Below, piece by piece: positions 46,517 to 55,125 of a stretch of DNA of 64,000 nucleotides. Position 1 is the first letter of the stretch. Each line of letters starts with the position of its first letter. The position numbers and the translations under genes were made by a program. The notes under the pieces are model-generated. The model saw only the letters and a list, made by a program, of their open reading frames with translations, ran no database searches and was not told where the DNA came from. The stretch is from Granulibacter bethesdensis CGDNIH1 (lineage in GTDB: Bacteria > Pseudomonadota > Alphaproteobacteria > Acetobacterales > Acetobacteraceae): positions 124,001-188,000 of the forward strand of contig NC_008343.2 in assembly GCF_000014285.2 (NCBI RefSeq), read 5' to 3'.

Positions 46517-49500
46517 TCAGACGGAGAAATATTTCGCATGTGGGTTGAGCACGACCAGCGCGGAGGTGCTCTGTTCAGGATGCAGCTGATATTCATCCGA
46601 CAGATCGACACCGATCCGTTCGGCCTGAAGCAGTTTCAGGATCGGCTCCTGATCCTCCAGCTTCGGACAGGCCGGATAACCGAAGGAATAGCGACTGCCG
46701 CGATAACCCTGCGCCAGCATCTTTTCCATGTCCCGCTCATCTTCCGCTGCGAAACCGCATTCGGCGCGGATGCGCTTGTGCACGTATTCCGCCATGGCTT
46801 CCGCCATCTCTACCGAGAGGCCGTGGAGATAGAGGTAATCCTGATACCGGTCTTCCTCGAACCAGATGCGTGCCATGTCGGAGGCTTTCTGCCCGACCGT
46901 CACCACCTGCAACCCGATCACGTCGCGTTCCGCATCGTCCACATCGCGGAAAAAATCGGCGATGCACTCCCCATCTTCCTTCGGCTGACGGGGCAGGGAA
47001 AAGCGGCACAGTTCCGTGCTGCCATCCTGTTCGAACAGGATCAGCTCATTGCCCTGCCCCGCTGCTTTCCAGTAGCCGTAGGCGGCCTGCGGTTTCAGGA
47101 TGTCCTGCTCCTCGCACAGGGCGAGCATCCGCTTCATCACCGGGCGCAGTTCCTGCTTGGCCCAGCCCAGAAAATCGTCCAGCGAGCGGCCCTGTTTCCG
47201 GAAGCCCCACTGAAACTGATACAGGCTGCGTTCATTGAGGAAGGGGATGATCGCTTTCGGTGTGGCTTCCACCACGCGCGCCCCCCAGAAAGGCGGTTCG
47301 ATGGCCGGAACGTTGTTTGTCAGACGATGACGCCGCGCCCGCGTGGCATTGATATCCACCGGCTGGAAAGCGCGTGCATCGGCCTTGCCCAGCGTTCGGC
47401 TCTGGTTGCGTGACTTGCCTTTGCGTTTCTGCTGAATGGCGGACAGGTAATCGTCGAAGGCATTGCCCGTCACCTTGTCCATCAGATGCAGCCCGTCGAA
47501 CGCATCACGCGCATAGGCAACGCGGCCGGAGGCATAGGCCGCCACGCAATCATCCTCGACGTAATTCCGTGTCAGGGCCGCACCGCCGAGCAGGACCGGC
47601 ACATCGACGCCCTGACGGGACATTTCTTCCAGATTTTCGCGCATGATGACGGTGGATTTCACCAGCAGGCCGGACATGCCGATAGCATGGGCGCGATGTT
47701 CCTTCACCGCTGCCACCATATCCGCCAGCGGCACCTTGATGCCGAGATTGACGACGCGATAGCCGTTATTGGTCAGGATGATGTCGACGAGGTTCTTGCC
47801 GATGTCATGCACGTCGCCCTTGACGGTCGCCAGGACGATGGTGCCCTTCTGCTGGCCTTCCACGCGCTCCATCATCGGTTCCAGATAGGCGACGGCGGCT
47901 TTCATGGTTTCCGCCGACTGGAGTACGAAGGGAAGCTGCATCTTGCCGGCGCCGAACAGCTCTCCCACCACCTTCATGCCGTCCAGCAGGATGGTGTTGA
48001 TGATGTCCAGCGGCGCATGGGTTTTCAGCGCCTCGTCCAGTTCGTCGGTCAGGCCCTTGCGGTCGCCATCGACGATGCGGTCTTTCAGACGGCCTTCCAC
48101 TGTGGCGGCGCGGGTTTTCTTGACGGCATCAGCGGCTTTACGATCCGCAAACATTTCCAGCAGACGTTGCAGGGGATCGTAATCCTCCGTGCGGCGGTCG
48201 AAGATCAGGTCTTCCATGACCTTCGCTTCCTCTGCCGGAATCTGGTGCAGTGGACGGATCTTGCTGACATGCACGATTGCGCCCGTCATACCCGCCCGGA
48301 CCGCATGATCGAGAAACACCGAGTTCAGCACTGCACGGGCCGCCGGATTGAGGCCGAAGCTGATATTGGACAGGCCGAGAATAATCTGAATCTCCGGGAA
48401 TTTCTCCCGGATCATGCGGATGCCTTCCAGAGTCCATTCGCCCAGCTTCCGATCATCTTCATTGCCGGTGGCGATGGTGAAGGTCAGCGGGTCGATCAGC
48501 AGATCGGATTGCGGCAGGCCGTGTTTTTCGCAGGCGAACCGAACCAGACGCTCGGCGATAGCGAGCTTGCGTTCCGGCGTCTTGGCCATGCCTTCTTCAT
48601 CGATGGTCAGGGCGATGACGGCGGCACCGAACTTGCGTGCCAGAATCATGCGTTCTTCGGCAGCATGTTCCCCGTCCTCGAAATTGATCGAGTTGATGAT
48701 CGGCTTGCCGCCATGCAGTTTCAGTGCGGCCTCGATCACCGGCGTTTCAGTGCTGTCGATCACCAGAGGCGCATTCACGCTGCTGGTGAAGCGACGGATC
48801 ACCTCATTCATTTCCAGCCCTTCATTGCGACCAACGAAAGCGGTGCAGATATCCAGCGCGTTGGAGCCTTCGCCGACCTGCTCCCGCCCCATGGAGATGC
48901 AGGTGTCCCAGTCATGCTGTTCCTGCGCCTCGCGCCATTTCTTCGATCCGTTGGCGTTGCAGCGTTCGCCGATAGAGAAATAGGAATTTTCCTGCCGCAG
49001 AGATGTCTGGCCATACAGGCTGGCGACGGAGGGAACCCAGATTGAGTTTCGTTTGATCGGCTCGGGCCGCAGACGCGCACCGGCCCGGCGGCGCAGCATG
49101 GCATCCAGCGCGCGGATATGCGGAACATTGGTGCCGCAGCAGCCGCCGATGAGATTGACGCCATCCTCGCTGATATAGCGTTCGACCCAGCTCGCCATTT
49201 CCTCGGGCGAGAGCGGGTAGTGGGTCTGGCCATCCACCAGTTCCGGCAGCCCGGCATTGGGCTGCATGGAGATCAGACCGGTCCAGTTTGCGGCCAGCCA
49301 TTTGACATGCTCGGCCATTTCCTGCGGCCCGGTGGCGCAGTTCAGCCCGATCAGCGGCACGTCCATCGCGTGGATCACGGTCGCGGCGGCGGCAATGTCC
49401 GGCCCGACCAGCAGCGTACCGGTGGTTTCCACCGTGACCTGCACGAAGATCGGCGTATCGACACCCATCTCAGCCCGCGCTTTTTTGGCCCCGTTGACGG

Positions 49501-50008
49501 CGGCCTTGATCTGGAGCGTGTCCTGACAGGTCTCGATCAGAAACGCATCGACACCGCCATCAATCAGGCCCCGGCATTGTTCCGCCAGCCCGGCTTCTAG
49601 CGGATCATAGTCGATATTGCCGAGCGAGGGCAGCTTGGTGCCCGGCCCGATGCTGCCCACCACATAGCGGTGCCGGCCATCGCTGAAGCTGTCGGCAGCT
49701 TCGCGGGCCAGTTCGGCGGCGATCCGGTTGATCTCCCGCGCGCGATCGCCCAGTTCGAACTCGCCAAGGGTGACGGGGGAGCCGCCGAAGCTGTTCGTCT
49801 CCACCATATCCGCCCCGGCCTCATAGTAGCCGCGATGGATTTCACGGACCAGATCGGGGCGGGAGAGGTTCAGGATCTCGGTACAGTTCTCTTTGCCGAG
49901 ATAGTCCCGCTCGACATCGAGATCCAGCGCCTGCACGCGGCTGCCCATGCCGCCGTCGCACAGCAGAACCTGATCGCGCAGGGCATCGAGCAGATGGGGG
50001 CGGCTCAT
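46517..50008 (-). CDS. metH: Cobalamin-dependent methionine synthase
   Basis: 1163 residues, full length with all four modules. The homocysteine-binding barrel has zinc cysteines in GLNCATGP and GGCCGTNVPH. The pterin-binding domain follows (SIGERCNANGSKKW). The B12 domain has DVHDIGKN, whose His replaces the lower base. The activation domain has YSFGYPACPKLEDQ for SAM binding. It remethylates homocysteine with methyltetrahydrofolate via methylcobalamin. The ArsR-methyltransferase fusion gene ends 48 bases upstream on the same strand, so the two are likely one operon under SAH-type control; metF is not between them. Confidence 0.97.
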   Translation of the reverse strand: MSRPHLLDALRDQVLLCDGGMGSRVQALDLDVERDYLGKENCTEILNLSRPDLVREIHRGYYEAGADMVETNSFGGSPVTLGEFELGDRAREINRIAAELAREAADSFSDGRHRYVVGSIGPGTKLPSLGNIDYDPLEAGLAEQCRGLIDGGVDAFLIETCQDTLQIKAAVNGAKKARAEMGVDTPIFVQVTVETTGTLLVGPDIAAAATVIHAMDVPLIGLNCATGPQEMAEHVKWLAANWTGLISMQPNAGLPELVDGQTHYPLSPEEMASWVERYISEDGVNLIGGCCGTNVPHIRALDAMLRRRAGARLRPEPIKRNSIWVPSVASLYGQTSLRQENSYFSIGERCNANGSKKWREAQEQHDWDTCISMGREQVGEGSNALDICTAFVGRNEGLEMNEVIRRFTSSVNAPLVIDSTETPVIEAALKLHGGKPIINSINFEDGEHAAEERMILARKFGAAVIALTIDEEGMAKTPERKLAIAERLVRFACEKHGLPQSDLLIDPLTFTIATGNEDDRKLGEWTLEGIRMIREKFPEIQIILGLSNISFGLNPAARAVLNSVFLDHAVRAGMTGAIVHVSKIRPLHQIPAEEAKVMEDLIFDRRTEDYDPLQRLLEMFADRKAADAVKKTRAATVEGRLKDRIVDGDRKGLTDELDEALKTHAPLDIINTILLDGMKVVGELFGAGKMQLPFVLQSAETMKAAVAYLEPMMERVEGQQKGTIVLATVKGDVHDIGKNLVDIILTNNGYRVVNLGIKVPLADMVAAVKEHRAHAIGMSGLLVKSTVIMRENLEEMSRQGVDVPVLLGGAALTRNYVEDDCVAAYASGRVAYARDAFDGLHLMDKVTGNAFDDYLSAIQQKRKGKSRNQSRTLGKADARAFQPVDINATRARRHRLTNNVPAIEPPFWGARVVEATPKAIIPFLNERSLYQFQWGFRKQGRSLDDFLGWAKQELRPVMKRMLALCEEQDILKPQAAYGYWKAAGQGNELILFEQDGSTELCRFSLPRQPKEDGECIADFFRDVDDAERDVIGLQVVTVGQKASDMARIWFEEDRYQDYLYLHGLSVEMAEAMAEYVHKRIRAECGFAAEDERDMEKMLAQGYRGSRYSFGYPACPKLEDQEPILKLLQAERIGVDLSDEYQLHPEQSTSALVVLNPHAKYFSV

Positions 50009-50056
50009 GAGAGTCTCCAGCTTTGGAATCGTGAGGGGAGCAGACCGGGCAGCGGC

Positions 50057-51028
50057 TCAGTCATGGATGGAAGCCGCTTTCAGGGTGAATGCGGCCGGTG
50101 TGGTACCGGCAGGGCGGATGGCGCGCCAGATGGCAATGTCGATGGGTCCGGATATCGTGGCGGCAGGTATGGCCTGCAATCCGGCAGAGGTCAGGGCACG
50201 GCGCATCTCGGCATCGGAAAAGCCGGGCCAGCGGTGATGCAGGGCGCGGGTCAGATCCTGTCGTTCATGCGCGGCCAGATCGACGATCAGCAACGTGCCT
50301 CCGGGCTTCAGCATGCGGGCGGCCTCGGTGATGACTGCACCGGGTGTTTCGCTGTGATGGAGCACCATATGCAGGATCGTCAGGTCGAAACTGGCATCGG
50401 GCAGTGGCAGGCGCATCATGTCCGCCTGACGGACGCTGCAATGACGCAGCCGGGCGCGGGACAGGCGGGACCGCGCCAGCGCCAGCATGGTGCGGCTGGC
50501 ATCGATACCAAGTCCGGAGCCGATGAAGGGGGCAAGCAATTCCAGAATTCGTCCGGTGCCGGTGCCGATATCCAGCAGGGTGGCGCCCTCAGGCAGAGAC
50601 AGCGTTTCCACATCCGCCACCAGCGCGGCTTCGACGGTTTCAGCGGGCAGGCCGAGCGCGCGCATTTCATCCCATTCCGCACCGTCCCGACGGAATCGCT
50701 CGGTCGCGGCGCGGGCACGCTCCGCCAGCACACGCTCAGCCTGACGGCGGTCGGCTTGCAGGGTTGCGTCGATAGCGGGCAGCTTGGCGGGCAGATCGCG
50801 GCCCAGCCCGGTCTGGGCCAGGCTGAACCACGCATTGGAGCCTTCCCGCGTACGCTCCAGCAATCCGGCCTCCACCAGCAGGCGCAGATGGCGTGACAGG
50901 CGTGGCTGGGACTGGCCGAGAATGTCGGTCAGCTCCACCACGCAGAAATCCCCGAGCGCCATCAGCGCCAGAAGACGCAGGCGGGTCGGTTCGGCGCAGG
51001 CGCGCAACTGGGTGAGCATCAACTCCAT
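50057..51028 (-). CDS. ArsR-family regulator fused to a SAM-dependent methyltransferase
   Basis: 323 residues from the ATG at 51028; the frame is open to 51193, but a palindromic operator at 51040-51061 lies in that part. The N-terminal winged helix (about 1-95) includes LRLLALMALGDFCVVELTDI and SQPRLSRHLRLLVEAGLL, the recognition helix. The C-terminal class I methyltransferase fold has LLDIGTGTGRILELL (SAM site) and LHMVLHHSETPGAVI. This architecture upstream of metH is known in Alphaproteobacteria and is related in role to SahR, a repressor of methionine-cycle genes relieved by S-adenosylhomocysteine. Ligand response here is inferred. Confidence 0.9.
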   Translation of the reverse strand: MELMLTQLRACAEPTRLRLLALMALGDFCVVELTDILGQSQPRLSRHLRLLVEAGLLERTREGSNAWFSLAQTGLGRDLPAKLPAIDATLQADRRQAERVLAERARAATERFRRDGAEWDEMRALGLPAETVEAALVADVETLSLPEGATLLDIGTGTGRILELLAPFIGSGLGIDASRTMLALARSRLSRARLRHCSVRQADMMRLPLPDASFDLTILHMVLHHSETPGAVITEAARMLKPGGTLLIVDLAAHERQDLTRALHHRWPGFSDAEMRRALTSAGLQAIPAATISGPIDIAIWRAIRPAGTTPAAFTLKAASIHD

Positions 51029-51039
51029 ACTGGACAAAT

Positions 51040-51061
51040 GACATAAAGATATCTTTATGTC
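51040..51061. promoter_or_regulatory. Perfect 22-bp palindromic operator, SahR-like
   Basis: The half-site GACATAAAGAT (51040-51050) is followed directly by its exact reverse complement (51051-51061), centred on GATATC. It starts 12 bases upstream of the regulator ATG at 51028 and contains the first possible ATG (51057) of the divergent small gene. The ATAAAGATATCTTTAT core fits operators of ArsR-family SahR-type regulators. Autoregulation of the regulator-metH operon is the likely role, with possible control of the divergent gene. Confidence 0.8.
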
Positions 51062-51461
51062 CACTATGGCCTGGTTTCTGGATGCCCGTATTCCCGTCGA
51101 TATTCGTACCGCTGTCATGCAGGCACCGGTCGCGGACGGCATAGCCGTGCTGATGGAAGCAGGGATCGCGGCAGACCATCGTTCCGCTGACACCCGGATC
51201 TTTCAACCGGCAGCGCCGCAGGACAGGCGGCATGGCACCGATTGCGCCTGTTGCACGCTGCGCTCACCGCTGGCGGAGGCGTTATCCGTCCTGTTTCTGG
51301 ATCGTGTGCGTGGTCAGGCGGCTTTTAACAGCGTTGTCGTGATCGTGGGTAGTCCGGAAGCGGCAGAACAGGCGATAGAGACGCTCAGGAACGATCCGTT
51401 ACTGGCTGCCCGGTTCCGCCCTGCGCCCCCGGAGGAGAAGCAGGACGGGATCGAGGTCTAG
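51057..51461 (+). CDS. Small CxCC protein resembling a COG0523/CobW fragment without a P-loop
   Basis: 134 residues from 51057, or 131 from the ATG at 51066, which lies outside the palindrome and is more likely. The section DCACCTLRSPLAEALSVLF (Cys63, 65, 66) followed by a strand and VVVIVGSPEAAEQAIETLR looks like the C-x-C-C segment and following helix-strand of G3E GTPases (CobW, YjiA). There is no Walker A, no NKxD and no C-terminal CobW domain. It may be a metal-binding remnant or a stand-alone chaperone module. It starts at the operator of the metH regulator and ends in a four-base CTAG shared with the stop of the opposing ABC gene. Confidence 0.7.
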   Translation: MSTMAWFLDARIPVDIRTAVMQAPVADGIAVLMEAGIAADHRSADTRIFQPAAPQDRRHGTDCACCTLRSPLAEALSVLFLDRVRGQAAFNSVVVIVGSPEAAEQAIETLRNDPLLAARFRPAPPEEKQDGIEV

Positions 51462-52786
51462 ACTGTTTCCGGCTCGTTTTCCTCGACGATGAGGCTGAAC
51501 TGGTCTTCCTCCTCGTCATATTCGAACAGCTCTCCGTAACGGCCCCATGCAATCGCGGTGCGAAGGGTGGAACGGGCGTAATCCTCGCTCATATGGTCTT
51601 CCAGCTCGTCGCGGAAGCGCACGGCGGCGGCGCGATGGTTGGGGCGGCTGGCCAGAACCTGACAGATCGTCGCCACCAGCGGCACATGAGAGCGCAGAGC
51701 GTTCGCGAAAATTTCTTTTCTGGTGTCGGTTTCGGCTTCGACATAGGCCCGCCCGGCATCCAGCAGCCGGATATCGCCTTCTTCCAGCTCGGCCAGACGC
51801 AGCATTTGCAGGGTTTCGCCCAGCGGCAGCAATTCGTCCACGTCCAGTTGCAGCGCGGCGGCAAGCGGCGGAAGGTCGGCGCGGCCGTTGTAAGGCTGTG
51901 CCTCCAGCGTTTCCAGCAGACCGGCCATGAGGTTGGTGGAAACGGGGTGCAGGGCCTGACCAATGCCCTGCGGTGTGACGGCGGCATGCTTGGTCGGCAG
52001 CGGGCGGCGGGTCATGATCGCATAGATATCGTCCACCATCTGGCGGAAGGCGATGTCGTGCCGATCGCGTGGATGAGGGAACGGCACGCGCAGTTCCTGC
52101 GCCACCCGCCCGGGATTGGAGGAGAAAACGAGGATACGGTCGCACATCAGCACCGCTTCCTCGATGTTGTGCGTGACCATCAGCACCGATTTCAGCGGCA
52201 GCTTGCCATCGCTCCACAGGTCGATCAGATCGGTGCGCAGCGTTTCGGCGGTCAGCACGTCCAGCGCACTGAACGGCTCATCCATCAGCAGCAGATCAGG
52301 ATGGACCACCAGGGCGCGGGCCAGCCCTACACGTTGCCGCATGCCGCCGGACAGTTCCTTGGGATAGGCGCTTTCATAGCCGCCGAGACCGATCAGATCG
52401 ATGGCGATTTCGGCGCGGCGTTCCCGCTCGGCCCGGTTGACGCCCTGTGCTTCCAGACCCAGCTCGACATTTTCCTGCACGGTCAGCCAGGGAAACAGTG
52501 CGAAGCTCTGGAACACCATGGCGACCCCGCGGGCGGGGCCATTGACCGGGCGCCCTTTCCACGTCACCTGACCTGATGTGGGGGGCAGCAGGCCGGAGAC
52601 GATCCGCAGAAGGGTCGATTTGCCGGAGCCGGAGCGGCCCAGCAATCCGACGATCTCGCCTTCCCGCAGCGTCAGGTCGACATCGTCCAGCACCACGAAA
52701 TCGGCGTTGCTGTCCTTGTGATAAGCCTGCCGGACGTTCTTGACTTCCAGAAGGGCTGGGGCGGCGAGGGCTGTGTCCATGGCCAT
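51458..52786 (-). CDS. ABC transporter ATP-binding protein with C-terminal AAA-associated domain
   Basis: 442 residues from the ATG at 52786, about ten bases after AAGGA. The nucleotide-binding domain (about 1-250) is of the nitrate/sulfonate/taurine type: Walker A GRSGSGKST at 50-58, signature LSGGMRQRV, Walker B LLLMDEPFSALD. The C-terminal part (about 290-420) matches the AAA-associated C-terminal domain found in such ATPases, with a very acidic end (EYDEEEDQFSLIVEENEPE). It pairs with the double permease encoded just upstream. No solute-binding protein gene is adjacent. Confidence 0.92.
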   Translation of the reverse strand: MAMDTALAAPALLEVKNVRQAYHKDSNADFVVLDDVDLTLREGEIVGLLGRSGSGKSTLLRIVSGLLPPTSGQVTWKGRPVNGPARGVAMVFQSFALFPWLTVQENVELGLEAQGVNRAERERRAEIAIDLIGLGGYESAYPKELSGGMRQRVGLARALVVHPDLLLMDEPFSALDVLTAETLRTDLIDLWSDGKLPLKSVLMVTHNIEEAVLMCDRILVFSSNPGRVAQELRVPFPHPRDRHDIAFRQMVDDIYAIMTRRPLPTKHAAVTPQGIGQALHPVSTNLMAGLLETLEAQPYNGRADLPPLAAALQLDVDELLPLGETLQMLRLAELEEGDIRLLDAGRAYVEAETDTRKEIFANALRSHVPLVATICQVLASRPNHRAAAVRFRDELEDHMSEDYARSTLRTAIAWGRYGELFEYDEEEDQFSLIVEENEPETV

Positions 52787-52803
52787 GAGATCCGTTCCTT
52801 CGA

Positions 52804-54528
52804 TCAGTAGGTCAGGCGACGTGTGGCGAAGTTGAAAAGCGGTTTCCACAGGGCACGGTTGAAGCCGACCACGAAGGCCGACATCACGGCCACGCCCAGT
52901 ATGGTGCGCGGCCAGTTTCCATCGGCCGAGGCATCGGCGATGAAGCGGCCCAGCCCGTGCGCTTGCAGCGTATTCGGTCCCCAGGTCACGACTTCAGAGA
53001 CGATGGCCGCGTTCCACGCACCGCCGGAGGCGGTGATCGCACCGGTGATATAATAGGGGAAAATGCCGGGCAGGATCACCCGCCGCCACCACAGAAAGCC
53101 ACGGATATGAAATCCACGTGCGGCTTCCTGCATGTCGCCGGGGAAAGCGGCGGCCCCCGCGATGACGTTGAACATGATGTACCACTGTGCACCGAGAATC
53201 ATCAGCGGCGTCAGCCAGATATCCGGGTTCAACGAAAAACGGGCGATCACCAACACGAAAAGCGGAAAGAACAGATTGGCCGGGAAGGCTGCCAGAAACT
53301 GCACCAACGGCTGTACAAAACGCGCCACGTGCGGGCGCAGACCGATAGCCACCCCGATCGGCACCCAGATCAACGTGGCAACGATCATCAGCACGATGAC
53401 GCGCAGCATGGTGATGCACCCCATCAGCACGGCTTGCAGTACATCCGAAGGCGCGATGCGTCCCGACAGGAAAGCGTAGATATGCCAGGCGCACCAGACC
53501 AGCATGGCGAAGACGATCAGACCCCACAGCATATCGACAATACGGGAAGGCTGGTTTGAGGCCCGGATCAGGCGCGGCAGACGGAAGCCGATTCGCAGAT
53601 TGGTGAAAGCGTTGAAACCGCTCGCCAGCAGCTCGCTTCCGGCACGCAGCCAGGCAGTGCGGCGCAGCAGGCGCAGCAGCCACGGTTCCTCGGAGGTTGA
53701 ACCCTGCGTTGTTTCGAAGCGGAATTTTTCCGACCACGCCACCAGCGGACGGAACAGAAGCTGATCGTACAGCAGGATCACCACCGCCATGGCGAGAATA
53801 GCATAGCCGATTGCGGCCATATCCTGCTGACGAAGGGCCAATGCGACGTAGGAGCCGATTCCCGGCAGCATCCAGGTATTGTCGCCGACCGAGACCGCTT
53901 CCGACGCCACCACGAAAAACCAGCCGCCGGACATGGACATCATGGCGTTCCAGACCAGCCCTGGCATGGCGAATGGCACTTCCAGCTTCCAGAAACGCTG
54001 CCATGGAGACAGGCGGAACGCCCGAGTCGCTTCCACCAGATCACCCGGCAGGGTGGTCAGGGACTGATAGAAGCTGAACGCCATATTCCAGGCCTGGCTG
54101 GTGAAGATCGCGAAGATGGAGGCAAGCTCCGCCCCCAGCACCTGTCCTGGAAACAGGTTCATGAAGAACACGACGGTAAAGGTCAGAAACCCCAGGATCG
54201 GCACCGATTGCAGGATATCGAGCATCGGGATCAGCAGCATGGCCGCCCGGCGGCTTTTGGCGGCCCAGGTCGCGTAGGTGAAAGTGAAAAACAACGCGGC
54301 GGCGAGGGCCAGCAGCATGCGCAACGTGGTTCGGAACGCATAGGCGGGCAGGTTCCATGGATCGAGCGAAACGGCATGCGCGTAGCGATCATCCAGCGGC
54401 ACCAGCGTGCCACGCGTCACATGCACGACGGCCACCAGGGCGGCGAACACCACGGCAATCGAAACCAGATCGAACAGGTTCGGAAGACGGCGTCGCGATG
54501 CCAGAGCGGGGAAAACAGTTTCGGACAT
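52804..54528 (-). CDS. ABC transporter permease with two fused membrane domains
   Basis: 574 residues with two BPD_transp_1 domains in one chain (about 60-270 and 350-565), each with its own EAA-type loop: EATRAFRLSPWQRFWKLEVP in the first and EAARGFHIRGFLWWRRVILP in the second. A single chain could therefore form the whole channel. The family belongs to the nitrate/sulfonate/bicarbonate importers. The ATPase gene follows after 17 bases. The substrate is unknown. Confidence 0.92.
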   Translation of the reverse strand: MSETVFPALASRRRLPNLFDLVSIAVVFAALVAVVHVTRGTLVPLDDRYAHAVSLDPWNLPAYAFRTTLRMLLALAAALFFTFTYATWAAKSRRAAMLLIPMLDILQSVPILGFLTFTVVFFMNLFPGQVLGAELASIFAIFTSQAWNMAFSFYQSLTTLPGDLVEATRAFRLSPWQRFWKLEVPFAMPGLVWNAMMSMSGGWFFVVASEAVSVGDNTWMLPGIGSYVALALRQQDMAAIGYAILAMAVVILLYDQLLFRPLVAWSEKFRFETTQGSTSEEPWLLRLLRRTAWLRAGSELLASGFNAFTNLRIGFRLPRLIRASNQPSRIVDMLWGLIVFAMLVWCAWHIYAFLSGRIAPSDVLQAVLMGCITMLRVIVLMIVATLIWVPIGVAIGLRPHVARFVQPLVQFLAAFPANLFFPLFVLVIARFSLNPDIWLTPLMILGAQWYIMFNVIAGAAAFPGDMQEAARGFHIRGFLWWRRVILPGIFPYYITGAITASGGAWNAAIVSEVVTWGPNTLQAHGLGRFIADASADGNWPRTILGVAVMSAFVVGFNRALWKPLFNFATRRLTY

Positions 54529-54614
54529 CGTTTCTTCCTCGCGCGAAAGCGGCCTGAAAGCGGCAGGATGCAGTGGAATATCCTGCTTCCCGCCTCCTAG
54601 AGCATGATGCCGGA

Positions 54615-54652
54615 GCCGTCACCCCGCTGTTTGGTTGCGTTTTGGTGACGGC
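54615..54652. repeat. 9-bp perfect inverted repeat downstream of dut
   Basis: GCCGTCACC (54615-54623) and GGTGACGGC (54644-54652) are exact inverted repeats separated by twenty bases. They lie between the dut stop (54674) and the start of the ABC permease gene (54528). There is no T-run beyond the stem on the minus strand, so this is either a Rho-aided terminator/RNA-stabilising hairpin or a protein-binding site for the ABC operon. Confidence 0.5.
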
Positions 54653-54673
54653 AGAGAAATAAACGGACCGGGA

Positions 54674-55111
54674 TCAGCCGGTGCTGCCGAAGCCACCCGT
54701 GCCGCGTTCCGTGTCATCCAGCGAATCAACTGTCTGAAACGTGCCGCGGATAACAGGGGCCAGCACCCCTTGGGCGATTCGCATCCCGCGTTCGACGATA
54801 AACGGTTCCGTACCCGTATTGAGCACGATGATGCCTACTTCGCCGCGATAATCCTCGTCGATCGTGCCGGGGGTATTGGGCAGGGTGATCCCGTGTTTCA
54901 GGGCCAGACCGGACCGGGGGCGGATCTGGAGTTCATGTCCCGGCGGCAGCGCCATACGCAGTCCGGTCGGGATCAGGGCCCGGCCGCCGGGCGGGATGGT
55001 GACCGATTCCGTGACGGCGGCCAGTAAATCCATCCCGGCGGCACCGGGAGTGGCATAGGCGGGAAGGGACAGTCCTTCCGCATGCGGAAGGACCTGAATC
55101 AGGATATTCAT
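54674..55111 (-). CDS. dut: dUTP diphosphatase
   Basis: 145 residues, the usual trimeric dUTPase size. The five motifs are visible: [11 protein letters not shown] (1), [10 protein letters not shown] (2), [20 protein letters not shown] with the catalytic Asp (3, residues about 81-100), [10 protein letters not shown] (4) and [10 protein letters not shown] (5, the phosphate-binding arm). It hydrolyses dUTP to dUMP, keeping uracil out of DNA and feeding thymidylate synthesis. It lies 14 bases after coaBC, a pair common in Alphaproteobacteria. Confidence 0.97.
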   Translation of the reverse strand: MNILIQVLPHAEGLSLPAYATPGAAGMDLLAAVTESVTIPPGGRALIPTGLRMALPPGHELQIRPRSGLALKHGITLPNTPGTIDEDYRGEVGIIVLNTGTEPFIVERGMRIAQGVLAPVIRGTFQTVDSLDDTERGTGGFGSTG

Positions 55112-55125
55112 GACGGTCTCGATCC

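Noticed and set aside
47486-49045. A 519-codon open frame opposite metH
   Set aside because: Shadow of metH codons; His/Gln/Asp-rich with no family motif.
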